The notes under the pieces: generated by a model | What the model was told of the DNA's origin: nothing | Seen by the model: only the letters and a program-made list of their open reading frames with translations | The model's database searches: none | Part shown: piece after piece, positions 41,901 through 52,378 of the stretch | Numbering within the stretch: the stretch's first letter is position 1 | Layout of the letters: every line of letters begins with the position of its first letter | DNA from: Perkinsus olseni | Lineage: Eukaryota; Perkinsozoa; Perkinsida; Perkinsidae | Direction of reading: 5' to 3' | NCBI GenBank assembly: GCA_013115135.1 | Contig: JABANP010000238.1 | Span: forward strand, 1-64,000 | DNA length: 64,000 nt | Position numbers and translations under genes: made by a program

Positions 41901-42072
41901 GCTCTTCAGTGCGGAGCCTGTGGAAATGGCTAAGCTTGTTTATAATGATATCACCACCTGGATCAGCGCGAGAAAGATCCGGGCGGATCCTCCCGCATCA
42001 GCTGCACCCGCGCAGCCACAAGAGACACCACAGATCACCTCGGCGCCCGCCGCCCCGTCTCCTCGGAATTGA
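38985..42072 (+). CDS. Serine hydrolase (monoacylglycerol-lipase-like), copy 1, 11 exons
   Basis: Alpha/beta hydrolase, probably cleaving a lipid ester. Exons: 38985-39097, 39199-39336, 39487-39591, 39754-39831, 39882-39936, 40238-40350, 40403-40482, 40672-40779, 41398-41513, 41703-41824, 41889-42072; total 1,212 nt, 403 residues. All junctions are GT-AG and keep phase. Motifs: VIVFDQPGCGRSDG before the lid, nucleophile elbow GFGESVGA (Ser), LILQASNDKISSP (Asp) and KYAHELFSAEP (His), so the triad is complete. The N-terminus is Cys-rich (CLYACCACCCAG), perhaps for acylation. The C-terminus has a Pro/Ala tail. Six exons have exactly the same lengths as in copy 2 (46585-48259). One intron carries 145-bp repeats and one a tRNA-like half. 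The first exon is the least certain. Confidence 0.85.
40900..41380. repeat. Tandem repeats (about 145 bp) in a hydrolase intron
   Basis: Four degenerate copies near 40915, 41040, 41195 and 41330 share TCGATAGTAG, TTGGCTAGTCGT and CGCTCGTTCT. They expand intron 40780-41397 to 618 nt, while the matching intron in copy 2 is 47 nt. Confidence 0.75.
41825..41888 (-). pseudogene. tRNA 3'-half-like sequence forming an intron
   Basis: The 64-nt last intron of hydrolase copy 1 reads on the minus strand as AAAGGTCCCGGGTTCAATCC (T-arm/B-box), then an acceptor-like GTAGAGGCA, then TTTTT. No 5' half lies nearby. The intron ends are GTAGGA and GTGTAG on the plus strand. Confidence 0.55.
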
Positions 42073-42119
42073 GGCTACTGTTTTAGACTAGCTCCGATGA
42101 ATTCAGTGACGCTCATCGG

Positions 42120-42407
42120 TTATTTCCAATAATATTTCTGCTGAGTGATCAGCATACCGTTATCAAGGATAAGTGCATTATATACTTGTCCGCTATTGAC
42201 TTGACACAGCCGAACTTTATTTTCATCTTGCGTAACTACGCTGTGCCTTCCTCCGACTAGGTTTCGTCGGGCTGTATCACTGTGTTTGAGTTCGAGTTGA
42301 AACCTGAGAGGAATCTTAGGTCGAAGCGGGGCTCCTGGGAATGCCAGAACGCAGGAAGCAAGGATGTTGATAGCGAGGACAAGAGACGGAGATTGGCCTC
42401 TCTTCAT
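42120..42407 (-). CDS. Small secreted protein
   Basis: 95 codons from an ATG. The N-terminus is a classical signal peptide (basic MKRGQ, then LVLAINILASCVLAF with a likely cleavage before PGAP). The rest is short, polar and unrecognised. It converges with hydrolase copy 1, ending 48 bp from its stop. A 17-bp word (CAAGGATAAGTGCATTA) is shared with the hydrolase exon at 41775, possibly by chance. Only the signal peptide supports it. Confidence 0.5.
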   Translation of the reverse strand: MKRGQSPSLVLAINILASCVLAFPGAPLRPKIPLRFQLELKHSDTARRNLVGGRHSVVTQDENKVRLCQVNSGQVYNALILDNGMLITQQKYYWK

Positions 42408-43435
42408 TGCGATGGATTCGTGGAGATGTTCTCAGCTGCCGCTCGATAGTGTCACTGTACTTTGAGGCCATCGCTTCTGCGGCAGCGACCGCTGCGGGCG
42501 TAGTTTGGATGATGAGTTTACCACGTCCAGTCCTTCTGGATGAGTTTGTGGTCTCGGCTCACTTGACATCAACAATCGACTCGCCTCCACGCGCAGGTCT
42601 GCACGCCTCGTTCTGGGTTATCATCATGGAGCTCCTTCAGCGCTAATACTCAGAGACGGTTTCCTAAAGTGTCACCCACTGCCTAGGGTCTTCCATATAA
42701 ATCGGCCACTCAGGGCTGGTTCAGTCCAATGGTGTTGAGTCGAGGAATTTCTTCGATGGGTGGCCTCTTGACTCAAGAGTCTTGAGGGAGGCCAGATGAA
42801 GCCCCCTGTCCCTGCAAGCGGCTACCTAGGGTAAGTAGAGGTCGAGGGGAAGAGACGTCTGGTCGGGTCAAGCAGCAAGAGACGTTGCAGAGAGGGGTTA
42901 GTGTCCTGCATAACATGGAAGTGTGGCGTCTCCAGCACAGCGGAGGGAAGCGCTTGGCTACCACCCTCCGTTCCGACGAGACTTGGAAAATACCAACTTC
43001 CATGACCTTTCGTGTCTCTTTCGATGCGCCATAATTAGTGTCTCGGCAGCCCTCGGCCTTGTAGAGCCCGCGGTTGATCTTCTCCAGGTTGCTAATCCGA
43101 CCATCTTCGCTCCTCCGAGCTTGCTCTGATATAACCATTCTTATTCGCGTCTGGTATGATGAACACGGCGGGGAGTTCCTCCTGTAGCAAGTCCTTCGCT
43201 TCTGTGGAGACGGCTGCGTTTCTGACGAGAACTCATGGCGCTGAATGTCCAGCTTGTGCTTCATCCTATGGCTTCCTTAGTCTCAGAGAGAGAGCTGAGG
43301 AGATGATCCCAAGGCATCGACTTCGGTGATTCTCTGAAACAGCGGATAACAGGAATATTCGCCGCGTAGCTCCGCTTCTGGTTCGCTCTTCGATCATCCC
43401 CACTTTTGTCGGGCGTTCTTGTCTCTCACCTACCC
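42408..43435. other. Intergenic stretch, no supported gene
   Basis: Short ORFs on both strands (for example 42773-43264 minus) without recognisable features. 42915-43030 on the plus strand has a short protein-like piece (VWRLQHSGGKRLATTLRSDE) broken by stops. Confidence 0.35.
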
Positions 43436-44371
43436 ATGCCCGCCTCTCATCACAGCATCGTCAGCGTGGTCCTCCTATCTGTCCTTCCATACTCGACTCT
43501 GTCGCTGCGTTCTGCTACCGAGAGCTCTAGAGGTCCCAGGCTGGGTATTGCCCCATCTCCAGACGACGTCCCTCCCGGATCATACCTCTGGGATTCCGTG
43601 CCGCCTGAGCTGGAGCTCGAAGCCGCGATCATGGTGGTCGTCTATGAACATGGATCAGCTTCTGCGCACTTTCATCTTTTTGACAAGTCCCAGAAGAGCA
43701 AGCCATTCCATTCTGAGTTTTATCAGCTCAAGGCTCAGGAAGATCTTCTCCGCTATGGTGTAGGGAAATGCCACTACTTCTCTCTGCACAATATAGGGAA
43801 GAAGATATGGCGCGGTCTGTCGGTTGGCGGCGGTGCGGTACGTAAGCATGCCCTTCTCTGCACCAAGGATACATCCACTAGTGACAATCCGGAATTAGTG
43901 CTCTACTTGGATGCTATCCGAGGAAGGCAGAAAAGATACGAAAAGCTCAACGTTCCGATCAATCTCATCTTCAGAGGCATTCAGAACATCAATGCCGCGT
44001 CAGCGTTCCCTTGGGTACCTCAAGCCAGCGGTGATGGTCCTTGCACAAGCGAAGGGCTCTCTAGGGGTTGTGAATCGATCAAGAACGGCAGATACTTGAA
44101 TACATCAGCGATACTGCAGCTTGAAACCGGAGCCGATAGGAAACAATGCGCCACGCTCATCTCGAACGATGGTGGCGACCGCTTCCTCACCCTCATCAGC
44201 GTCCCGGTGGTTCCGGCTGAGGACTATTCCACAACGGGCTGTTGTGAACTGGGGAAGACTAGAATATTCATTTGCCCGACCGGTGCTGACTATCTCCTTC
44301 TTAGAGCTCCTGGAGTGGAACTGGAAATGGTCTACGCTGGTACGAATGCCCTCGAGTCTGAACTAAGTTGA
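43436..44371 (+). CDS. Secreted family P, member 1 (intact)
   Basis: 311 residues from ATG 43436, chosen because it places a signal peptide (SIVSVVLLSVLPYSTLSL) at the N-terminus as in member 2; the upstream open frame has no ATG. Family motifs are DDVPPGSYLWDSVPPEL, SASAHFHLFD, KCHYFSLHNIGKKIWR, KHALLCTKD, ELVLYLDAIRG and TTGCCELGKTRIFICPTGAD. About eight Cys residues and alternating hydrophobic strands suggest a folded exported domain. No known domain was recognised. Two broken relatives lie at 44843 and 50206. Single exon. Confidence 0.8.
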   Translation: MPASHHSIVSVVLLSVLPYSTLSLRSATESSRGPRLGIAPSPDDVPPGSYLWDSVPPELELEAAIMVVVYEHGSASAHFHLFDKSQKSKPFHSEFYQLKAQEDLLRYGVGKCHYFSLHNIGKKIWRGLSVGGGAVRKHALLCTKDTSTSDNPELVLYLDAIRGRQKRYEKLNVPINLIFRGIQNINAASAFPWVPQASGDGPCTSEGLSRGCESIKNGRYLNTSAILQLETGADRKQCATLISNDGGDRFLTLISVPVVPAEDYSTTGCCELGKTRIFICPTGADYLLLRAPGVELEMVYAGTNALESELS

Positions 44372-44842
44372 ATGACAGTAAATATTTCCGGACCGCCCCG
44401 ACACTATGTTGTTACTATATCAGTTTTTCGTGCTTTTTCTATCCTCACGTTCGGGCGGCCAACAGCGTCGTCCATTAGCCTTTCCGCGCACTATTATCTA
44501 TTTCTCATTGTCATGTGCTGTTGAAGTGTATTTTTATCGGCTAAGCCAACTGAGCTCAGAGTTCTCCACGCCGTTCGGGGCACTTAGGCCGGTAACCGAC
44601 CGCCGCCGCCGCCCCTCCAGGCTTCCCCGAAACTCGACTCCCGATACCAGATATCATAATGTGGTTAGTGGTACGCTCAGAGACAGCAACGATGAGCTTG
44701 GCCTCGATCTTTCGTCTACCCTCTTATTATGATTCGCCACTCAGCTTAGCTTCAGCGTAGCTTCTTGTCAAAGCAAGATAGGATCAGCGCAATATGATCT
44801 ACAGCTTCAACCATTATCAAGCATTCGAGCTTTCATTCAGCC
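44372..44842. other. Spacer between family P members
   Basis: No gene. Around 44725-44768 lies a 40-bp word shared with the minus strand at 60430-60475 (CGCCACTC, TAGCTTCAGCGTAGCTTCTT). 44546-44556 on the minus strand has a tRNA A-box-like GAGCTCAGTTGG without a T-arm. Confidence 0.4.
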
Positions 44843-45800
44843 ATGTCCGCCTCTCGTCACGTCACAATCGCCGGACTTCTCCTTGTAGCCGGTCTACCCT
44901 CTACCGCGTCGCTCGCTTCTGTCGTCGCGAGTCGCGGTGTTCCAAGGCTGAGAGTTGTACCATCCTCGGATGATGTTCCTCCCGGAAACTACAGTTGGGA
45001 TTCTGTGCCCGTCCGAACTTGCTGGGAAATTCGAGTCCGCTGAAATGACGGTCACCTACGGTCTCAATTCGGCTACTGCGCATTTTTACTTCCTGATCCC
45101 GGCTAACAAGAAGAGCGAGTACTTCCACTCTGAATTCTACGAGCTGAGGGCCGAGTCGTACACGAGCCATCTTTTCCGATATGGTATAGTGAGATGCTAC
45201 TATTTCGCACGTAACGTAGGGAAGAAGCTTCGTCGCCTTCTATTGTTGGAAAGTGGTTTGATAGGGGAGCATGCCCTTCTCTGCACAAGGAAAACGTCCA
45301 CTAGGAGCAATCCAGAATTAGTACTCTACTTGGATGCCGTCCGAGGAGTCCGCAAGAAATACGACCAGCTCAACATGCCGGTCGATCTAAACTTCACGGG
45401 CAATCAGAAAACCACAGGGGCTTCGGCGCCTCCGAGGGGTCCTCACGAGAGCGATGACGGTCCGCCCACGAAGGCAGTTGAGACTTTCCCAAGCCGTTGT
45501 AAATCGATGAAGGACGGCAACTATTTGAATTTGTCTGCCATATTGAATCTTGAGACCCGACATGATGGACGACAGAGGGCTATGCTCACTTCACACGATG
45601 GAAACGAGAGATTTTCTACACTTGAGAACGTCTTGGTGGTCCCGGCTGAGGATTATCTTACAACGGGCTGTTGCGAGCTGGAGAACACAGGAATATTCAT
45701 CTGCCCGACCGGTGCTGATCATCTCCTTCTTAGAGCTCCTGGAGTGGAATTAGAAATGGTCTACGCTGATGTACATGCACTCGAAGCTCAGCTGAGTTGA
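44843..45800 (+). pseudogene. Secreted family P, member 2 (one frameshift)
   Basis: Starts with ATG and a signal peptide (VTIAGLLLVAGLPSTASLA), then DDVPPGNYSWDSVP. Near 45010-45015 one extra base shifts the frame. The second frame continues SELAGKFESAEM and runs without stops to 45800, with all family motifs (ATAHFYFL, KCYYF-like RCYYFARNVGKKLRR, EHALLCTRK, ELVLYLDAVRG, TTGCCELENTGIFICPTGAD). The rest is so well kept that a very recent mutation or a sequencing error is likely. Confidence 0.8.
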
Positions 45801-46584
45801 ATGGTGATGTCGTTATCGCTTTGTCATGTTGTTTCATTCTGAAGCAACGACCGGTAGTCCAATGGCAGCGCTTTTGCCATGTTCGAGTGGCCCAACATGT
45901 TAACCTTCTCTGGGGCCCTTATTCATGTTAATCACCCTGTGCTGTTCAATTGTGTCATCATCGACGAATCCAACTCCGCTTAGAGTTATCTGAGTCACTC
46001 AAGATAGCCTGGCCGCTGCCGCCCCTTGGACCCTTTCTCAATCAACAATACATCATGGAAATCATTTAGTGCGCTAGTTGATGGCACGCTCAAAGCCAGG
46101 ACCGCTACGTTCGCTTTGAAGCACTCAGTAGCTCTTCGAGACAGGAGAGTAGGCGTCGCATCATCACCGAGGCTTCAACGAACTAATGTGCGCTTAAAAC
46201 TTGCACGCGCACTACTTAACATACATTGGTAACGTTTTACCATGATCACCATGGCGTGGTGTTAGTGGAGGGGCTAAGGGGGTTCTTAGTTTTACGTAGT
46301 TTTTACACAAACCGAATTGCATTGCGGGGGTCGAGGTGGTTCGAAAAGTATTTCTGGGGTATTACGAAACTGATGTTACTACTATCTGAATCAGTTGAGG
46401 TCACTATGGAGTTGTATCGGCGAAAATCAGCCGTTGTTGCGACAAATTCGGGACTGAGGCACCGACCTGCAGGCACCATAATGGGGCCCGTAGGCTAGCC
46501 TACTATATCGACTTCTCGAGTGCTGCAGTCTCTGAAGCACCCGATCATGTCCGCTGCTAGTTTTCATCATCTCATCGTTGCACT
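45801..46584. other. Spacer upstream of hydrolase copy 2
   Basis: No gene. The proximal part resembles the downstream flank of member 1. 45855-45905 has weak tRNA-like A- and B-box words (TAGTCCAATGG, TGTTCGAGTGG) only 20 nt apart. Confidence 0.35.
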
Positions 46585-48259
46585 ATGAATCTTTGCGATC
46601 GTCGAGCCAAGCCCGACTTCTCAACAGGCGTTGGCAGGTGGAGCAACACCATTCGTGATTGGTGAGATAGTCACAGCTCTCCCTCAGGCGTCAAGCCTTC
46701 GAAAAGGACGGCCATCCTCACCCAGAAGAGCCCCTACTCAACGAGGAAGACGAGAGAGGATGTTGGGAGAAGACCGGTATGGTTACAGTACAGCAAGATG
46801 GCCAAGATATCGGGCTATGGTCAGACGGCGCTGTTGGTCGAAAAAACAGAACATACAGTTGAGATCAGGTACCGTATTTACCATCTCCCCGAGGGTGAAG
46901 AGCCGACCTGCATGATCGTTGGTTATCACGGCTATTCTGACCACTCTGATTTTCTCATGCACAATCATGCGAGGTGAGTCATTCGGAATGCGTAGTTCGA
47001 TTCTCAAGTATTTTTCTCAGAGTTCTACGCCACACTAACAAAGCCACGGTTATCCTGTTCGACCAGCCTGCCGCCGGGAAGAGTGACGGCCTTTGGTGGT
47101 AAGCTGCTATCCCCTTTTCCTACCCTTCTAGTCGGCTTTCAGGTACATACCGTCTTGGGAGGCTCATCTCCAGGCTACAGAGCAATTCATCGATAAAGTA
47201 AGCAGCGCTAGCCAATCGCCTTCAGGAGTGTGTGGTTCCGCCTAGCGAGTCCTTCGCTCGGGGAAGATCAGTTCTACTACGAAGATTTTTTCCCAGATTT
47301 TAGGGAGCTTGATGCGACGGTGATTCGAGTATTTTCGCAGACTTCCCCGTCCATTCCCCTCGGCGGCGTTTCCCTCAGCGCTTCTCCCGACCTCTCAGGT
47401 GGCCAAGCCCCTCCAGAAAGACTTCGAGGACAGAGTCGAGATGAAGGTGCCGATGTTTGCCTTGGGAGTATCATTGGGCGGAAGCCTGGTCTGCCACTCG
47501 GCTATGCGAAGGTCAGCTCGACCGCTGCTTCACCTCGAGATTTTCCTTCTTTCTCAGACCTAAAATTTTTGATGGGGTAATTTTGGTAAGTCCAATGGTG
47601 AAAGTGGATGAAGCCATAAAACCTCCGAAATTCATTGGTAAATAATTCTGATATTTTCGACAGTTCAGATAGTTTCATGTCAGAAATCACATTCCGAAAA
47701 CTCGGCGCGTTGATGCCAAAGGCGCCGATTACTCCGACCAAAGACATACTCGACAAGTGCTTCGTCGACAAGGATTTTACGGACTATTCTCGTGAGTCCT
47801 CGACTGTAGCTAATTCCTCGGAATGCCGAATGATTCAGGCAAGAACAACAAGCTGCTTTACCCCAGCAAACCTCGCCTCGGCTCAGCTCTCGCGATACTC
47901 GCCGCTCAGGATTGGATATGCGACCACATGGAGGACCTCAAGACGCCTGTTTTGGTGACTCGTGTAGAGCATGCTGCGACCTTGGATACCCTCCTCTCAG
48001 ATTTTACATGGGAAGTACGATCAAGTGACCTCCTCCGCAAGCTCCGAGGAGCTTTTCAGACGGTGTTCGAGCGAAGACAAGAGTATAAGAATGTATGACG
48101 CGGATGAGGAGACCGGGAACAGGTGACCAGTTTCCCTCGGCTTCCTGGTGAAAGGCTTTGAACTCTAGGTATACACATGTGATTTTTGGAGGTCAACCGG
48201 CTTGCATGTCGAAGAGACCTTTTGACGATGTTAAGGAATGGATTGCCGAGCGGAAATGA
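46585..48259 (+). CDS. Serine hydrolase (monoacylglycerol-lipase-like), copy 2, 11 exons
   Basis: Paralogue of the gene at 38985-42072. Exons: 46585-46661, 46688-46787, 46825-46973, 47021-47098, 47143-47197, 47399-47511, 47558-47637, 47669-47791, 47839-47954, 48001-48122, 48169-48259; total 1,104 nt, 367 residues, phase kept throughout. Motifs: MIVGYHGYSDH, VILFDQPAAGKSDG, nucleophile elbow ALGVSLGGS (Ser), LILHGKYDQVTS (Asp) and RYTHVIFGG (His). Most introns are 26-47 nt; the one before 47399 is 201 nt. It lacks the Pro/Ala tail of copy 1 and differs in intron placement near the start. The first two exons are less certain than the rest. Confidence 0.85.
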
Positions 48260-48879
48260 CTTGCACGATTCTCACGTACGATTAGTTTCCTTACTAGGAG
48301 TTTTCCGAGTTGACACGATCTTGCTAGGCGGATTAGTTCCTAGCGAGGGCTACTTGAGGGTGACTGGATGAGAAGAGGGTGTACAAACAGTCTTTTGCAA
48401 ACAGCCAACTGAAGGAAGAGGAAACATGTTTGATTTCCTGCCCCTGATTATTGTGCAACATATGTATCCGGCTCCGCTAGAGTACCGAGAATAACCGTAC
48501 ATTCTTGGGCCAGACTCTAGCCGCTAGAGGCCCAGGGCCTGAGCCTCAGGCAATGACCTAATAGATCTGGAGTAGAAGTTTCCATCCGAAGACTATACCT
48601 GGCGAGAGCGTTGTCACACTGGAGAGTTCCATGCGGCTCTTCGGGGAGTTACGAAGGGCGACACATGCAGGCGTTCCGTGGTTTGAAGGCTCGAAATCAC
48701 CTTCATCTCAACGCTACCCGAGCGGGTCACGAGTAGGATCGTAATCATGTAACAGGCGAAGCTTCCCTTGGGGGAGTCAGGCCGTCAGTGGTAGACATCC
48801 CGATAAGCATCATGATGTGATGCCGACGAGTTGAGAACTTCCACGGATCGGCCATTGGCGAGACGCAGGGCTTCACGGC

Positions 48880-48939
48880 GAGCTCTCACGATTAGCTTTA
48901 CACGATGTCTTTGACAACATCCATGGAGGCGTTATAAGA
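48880..48939 (-). pseudogene. C-terminal fragment of secreted family S
   Basis: The minus strand reads SYNASMDVVKDIV and a stop, matching the last residues of the gene at 52379 (SYNASVDVVKGILYG). The homology stops exactly where the tRNA-like segment begins at 48940. Confidence 0.7.
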
Positions 48940-48986
48940 CTCGCTTGCCATGCGAGAGGCACCGGGATCGATGCCCGAGTCCTCCA
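48940..48986 (+). pseudogene. tRNA-Gly(GCC)-like 3' part
   Basis: A perfect 5-bp anticodon stem (CTCGC/GCGAG) encloses the loop TTGCCAT with anticodon GCC. A T-arm-like CCGGGATCGATGCCCGA and an acceptor 3' strand GTCCTCCA follow. The D-arm and most of the 5' acceptor are missing; GGAGG at 48926-48930, inside the adjoining gene fragment, could pair with CCTCC. The T-loop lacks the usual TTC, so it is probably a pseudogene. Confidence 0.5.
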
Positions 48987-50065
48987 CCATGTAATCCAGA
49001 TAACACAATACCCAGATATAAGAGAAGTGAATCTCAATAACGTATGAACAGATCAATGGTAAATCACTTAAGCCTAGCAGAAGGCAATCTCACAAACGAT
49101 GGTGTGCGCGCCTGGGAGACGACAACCTTCTGGTTCACGGACAGTTACCCCCTTCACCGTTATTCGTGCAATTCTATGCAATTGAGGCACTCACCATGTG
49201 TGAAATACCGTGGTTGTGGCCCGTCACTTGTTGTGGATTGGGTGACGTTAGTATCAACGACGCTACAAGGGAAGGCGTATTGATTTGTATAGTCCGTGAT
49301 GGAAATACTCTGTTTCGAGCGCAGCGGAGCGGTGTGAGTTGCCTCGGGATTTGAGAGAGTCCCTGTTTCGAGTTTCCAAGTCCGTTCGTGTCTCATTGCC
49401 TCCCTTAGAATCTCGTCCCAGTCGGCTTGGCGGCACTCCAGCCTGCCGCTTGCAATCCGTTCGACCAACTAGAGAGACGTCAAGCTCGGTCGCTTGTTAA
49501 ATGCATACTAGTGAAGTCGGGAATGTTCAACCTCGCTGCAGCCTGCGAGTGTGATGGACCCCAGTTTCTAGCGTCTCGTTTATTCTTCCACTGATTTATC
49601 GATCGCTTATCAGACGTAACTAAGCGCCTACGCAATTTACAAGCGCACTCGAGAATCTCCCCGCAGGGTCCGGTCTGTGACAATGTCATGCTGACATGGC
49701 CGAGCATGTGTTGCCTTGACTGGGACTGTTGCTCTCTGAATTGATGGGTATGTCTAGTTCAGGCTTGTGAAAGGCCATCAGCTACGGACCCCCGCGTGGT
49801 GGATTGTACGACGCGTAATCGTATTATACGATTCGTAGACCCCCGCTTAATGAGCTCATCCTGCCGGAGCTCATTCAGCGATGGACTCGGGAAATCTCAA
49901 GTTAGGATAAGTCAGCCTCTGGAACCCAAAGAACTGAATAAATCCGTAGCCTGGATTCATAGAGTAACTTTTTATGCAGTGTACACTATATACTGTGTTC
50001 TAGTGTGTAGACCACACAATGTAGTATACGATAATTTGAGGCCCATTCCTAGGTTGACCGCTAAT

Positions 50066-50110
50066 CCGATGACCTTCATCGAGGAGAATCTCCACGATGA
50101 AGGTCATCGG
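50066..50110. repeat. Perfect hairpin, 16-bp arms
   Basis: Arm CCGATGACCTTCATCG, 13-base loop that can itself fold (GGAGA/TCTCC), exact inverted copy. Confidence 0.85.
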
Positions 50111-50205
50111 AACCATGTCTCTACTGGAGATCATTTCTACCAATATTCGGTGAATATTCAAACTCCGGACGTTCCTGGCAGGACCGATTGTCAGGCATTT
50201 AATCC

Positions 50206-51170
50206 ATGTGCCGAAATGTCTACCTGGAAGGCAGTGCCTTCTATAACATCCTCACCATTCTGGGTCTCCTCCAGGTTTGCCTGGCCGGTGCATCGGTTGG
50301 CAGTGATTCTGCAGTCGAGCATGGTAAAGGCCGCAGGCCGGCAATCATACCGTCTGCACGTGATGTCCCTCCTGGCGTGTACAGCTGGGGCGTGATACCC
50401 CCCGAGCTGGCCGGGAAAATCGAATCGGCCGGAATGGTTGTCAGCTACGGAGTGAACTCAGCTACTGCCCACTTCTACATCCTCGATACATCCCACAACA
50501 ACAAGAATTTCATCACCAACTTTTTCGAGTTGAGGCCCGCGGCGTACATGATCGGTAAATCCAATCATGGTCTTGCCAAGTGCTACTACTTCTCACGCCA
50601 GATAGCGAAGGTAATTCGCCAGACTTTTTCAATCCAAGATGGTAAAATAGGTGAACACGCCCTTCTGTGCGCGAAGGATAGAAACACCGAGGGTGATCCA
50701 GAGCTAACAATCTACTTTGGATGCGGTTCACTGGACTAATGGGGAATACTACCAAATTCAACACGCCAGTCGATCTTGTCTTTGAAGGAGCTGTGAATGC
50801 CACGGGAGCTCTGCCGTTTTTGAAGGGAGCCCAGGTGAAAGACGAAAGTGCGAAGCCGACCGGTTTCGTTCGTAGACCTCTCATAGATGGTCAATATGTG
50901 AGTTTTCTGGCCGTATTGAATTTGAAAACCGAACCCGACGGATGCCAGCATGCCATGCTTACAACACAAGATGACAGTGGACGCTTCACGACGATCGAAG
51001 ATGCGCTGGTGGTTCGTGGTAAGTATTACTCTAAAGGCTGGCACGAACTGCTGGGCACGAGCTTCTTTATCCGCCCGGCTCCGGGTGACCGACTCACTGT
51101 AAAGGCGTTCGATCGCGAAATTGAGCTGATCTACGTCGATCAGGATGCCATCCAATCCCAGCTGGGTTGA
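50206..51170 (+). pseudogene. Secreted family P, member 3 (frame-disrupted)
   Basis: ATG with signal-like ILTILGLLQVCLAGA, then ARDVPPGVYSWGVIPPELAGK, ATAHFYILD, KCYYFSRQIAK and EHALLCAKD. Near 50716 a run TTT shows one extra T compared with the relatives (TACTTGGAT in members 1 and 2), and the frame changes again near 50740. The second half resumes with KFNTPVDLVF and ends at 51170. It is more diverged from members 1 and 2 than they are from each other, and lacks the GCCEL motif (KGWHELLGTSFFIRP instead). Confidence 0.75.
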
Positions 51171-51172
51171 TA

Positions 51173-51200
51173 GATGATGATGATGATGATGATGATGATG
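51173..51200. repeat. (GAT)n microsatellite
   Basis: About nine GAT units immediately after the member 3 stop codon. Confidence 0.9.
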
Positions 51201-52378
51201 GCCAGAATGACTCCGCTGGTGATGATCCTGCATCATCCATGTATCAGTTCCTCCTCCTCCTCCTTGTGCACTTATTATCACTGAACGTTTGACAAGTGTT
51301 CGATTTTTTGTGTAATTGCTTTTTGGCCAGCCCCCTGATCTGGTCTCGCTTGGTCATCTTCAATACATGATGTTTGACCGTGCTTTTATTTATGGGGTAA
51401 CTCAGCTTGAGTTATCAGTCCACCATTACTCCACGCGGGACGACTAAGGGGCTGCTCTCGTGCAATCTACTGAAACGAAGAACGAATGCTCCTAATATTG
51501 TGAAGTTCATTGAGACTCGTCCAGTCTCGACAGTATCAACATTCTTATAGCACCGTCTTCAAGGCCCCTTTGAAGGCTTGCCAATATTGATGGTCTCCAA
51601 TGCGATGGTAGCGCATGGGGGCCAATGTCCTCCCCTGAACCGGTAAACGGGTCCCGATCTACGGGTGAGCCAGAGAACGAAATCATTTGGTTATTCATTC
51701 GAATATTGATTCTTTCCAATACTTTTCGGAATTTTTTCCAGTATTATTCGTCATGATGGAATCAGGATGAAGGGGATCATCCACGAATCAGGCTCACAAC
51801 CCGCGGATCGAATCAACCGTTGATGCCATGCCTGGGAACCACACCGGTTGCTCACGGTTCAGTGAAAGACACCGTCGGATCAGGGGCCCAATCTGATACC
51901 TAGGATTTCGCAGAGGCAACATTTAAGAGCCCAGATCAATGGTGTTCTCGGATCATCACGCAGGTCCGCGGATCAGGATCCGCAGACCTGACAAGTCGAT
52001 TTGTCAGTAGTAGGAACGGTGGTGAAGATTGTAGTGTGACGTCGATGACTTTTGACTTTTGATCGATTGGACGTTGGCCGAGTAACTCGAAGGACTACCG
52101 AAACGCAACTCCTTTCAACGTGCGAGGTGAAAGCCGCGGCCTACGAAGAATGAGCTGATGCATTCAACCGTTGAGCCCATCATTGAAACCTCTCGATAAC
52201 TAATGTGGGAGGACGGTTTTTGGGCCGCCAAGAAGTGATGTCATCTCCGTTCGGAACGGACTGTTCCTATGCCAGAAGATCAACCTTGTGTTGATGGTAG
52301 AAATAAAAGCGAAGTAGAATGAAGCTCTCAGTTTGAGAACCTCGGTTGAAAATAAGACCTCACGAGAAGCTTCCACAA
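51201..52378. other. Intergenic stretch
   Basis: No gene. Its last 300 bases (from about 52083) are duplicated at 54651-54990. Confidence 0.5.

Larger units (their letters stand above)
48260..50205. other. Intergenic region with gene and tRNA debris
   Basis: Contains the fused secreted-family/tRNA fragment (48880-48986) and a perfect hairpin (50066-50110). No complete gene is supported; ORFs near 49044-49468 lie in both directions without features. Confidence 0.4.

Noticed and set aside
42773..43264. 163-codon minus-strand ORF
   Set aside because: Basic, irregular composition without domain; no supporting neighbour.
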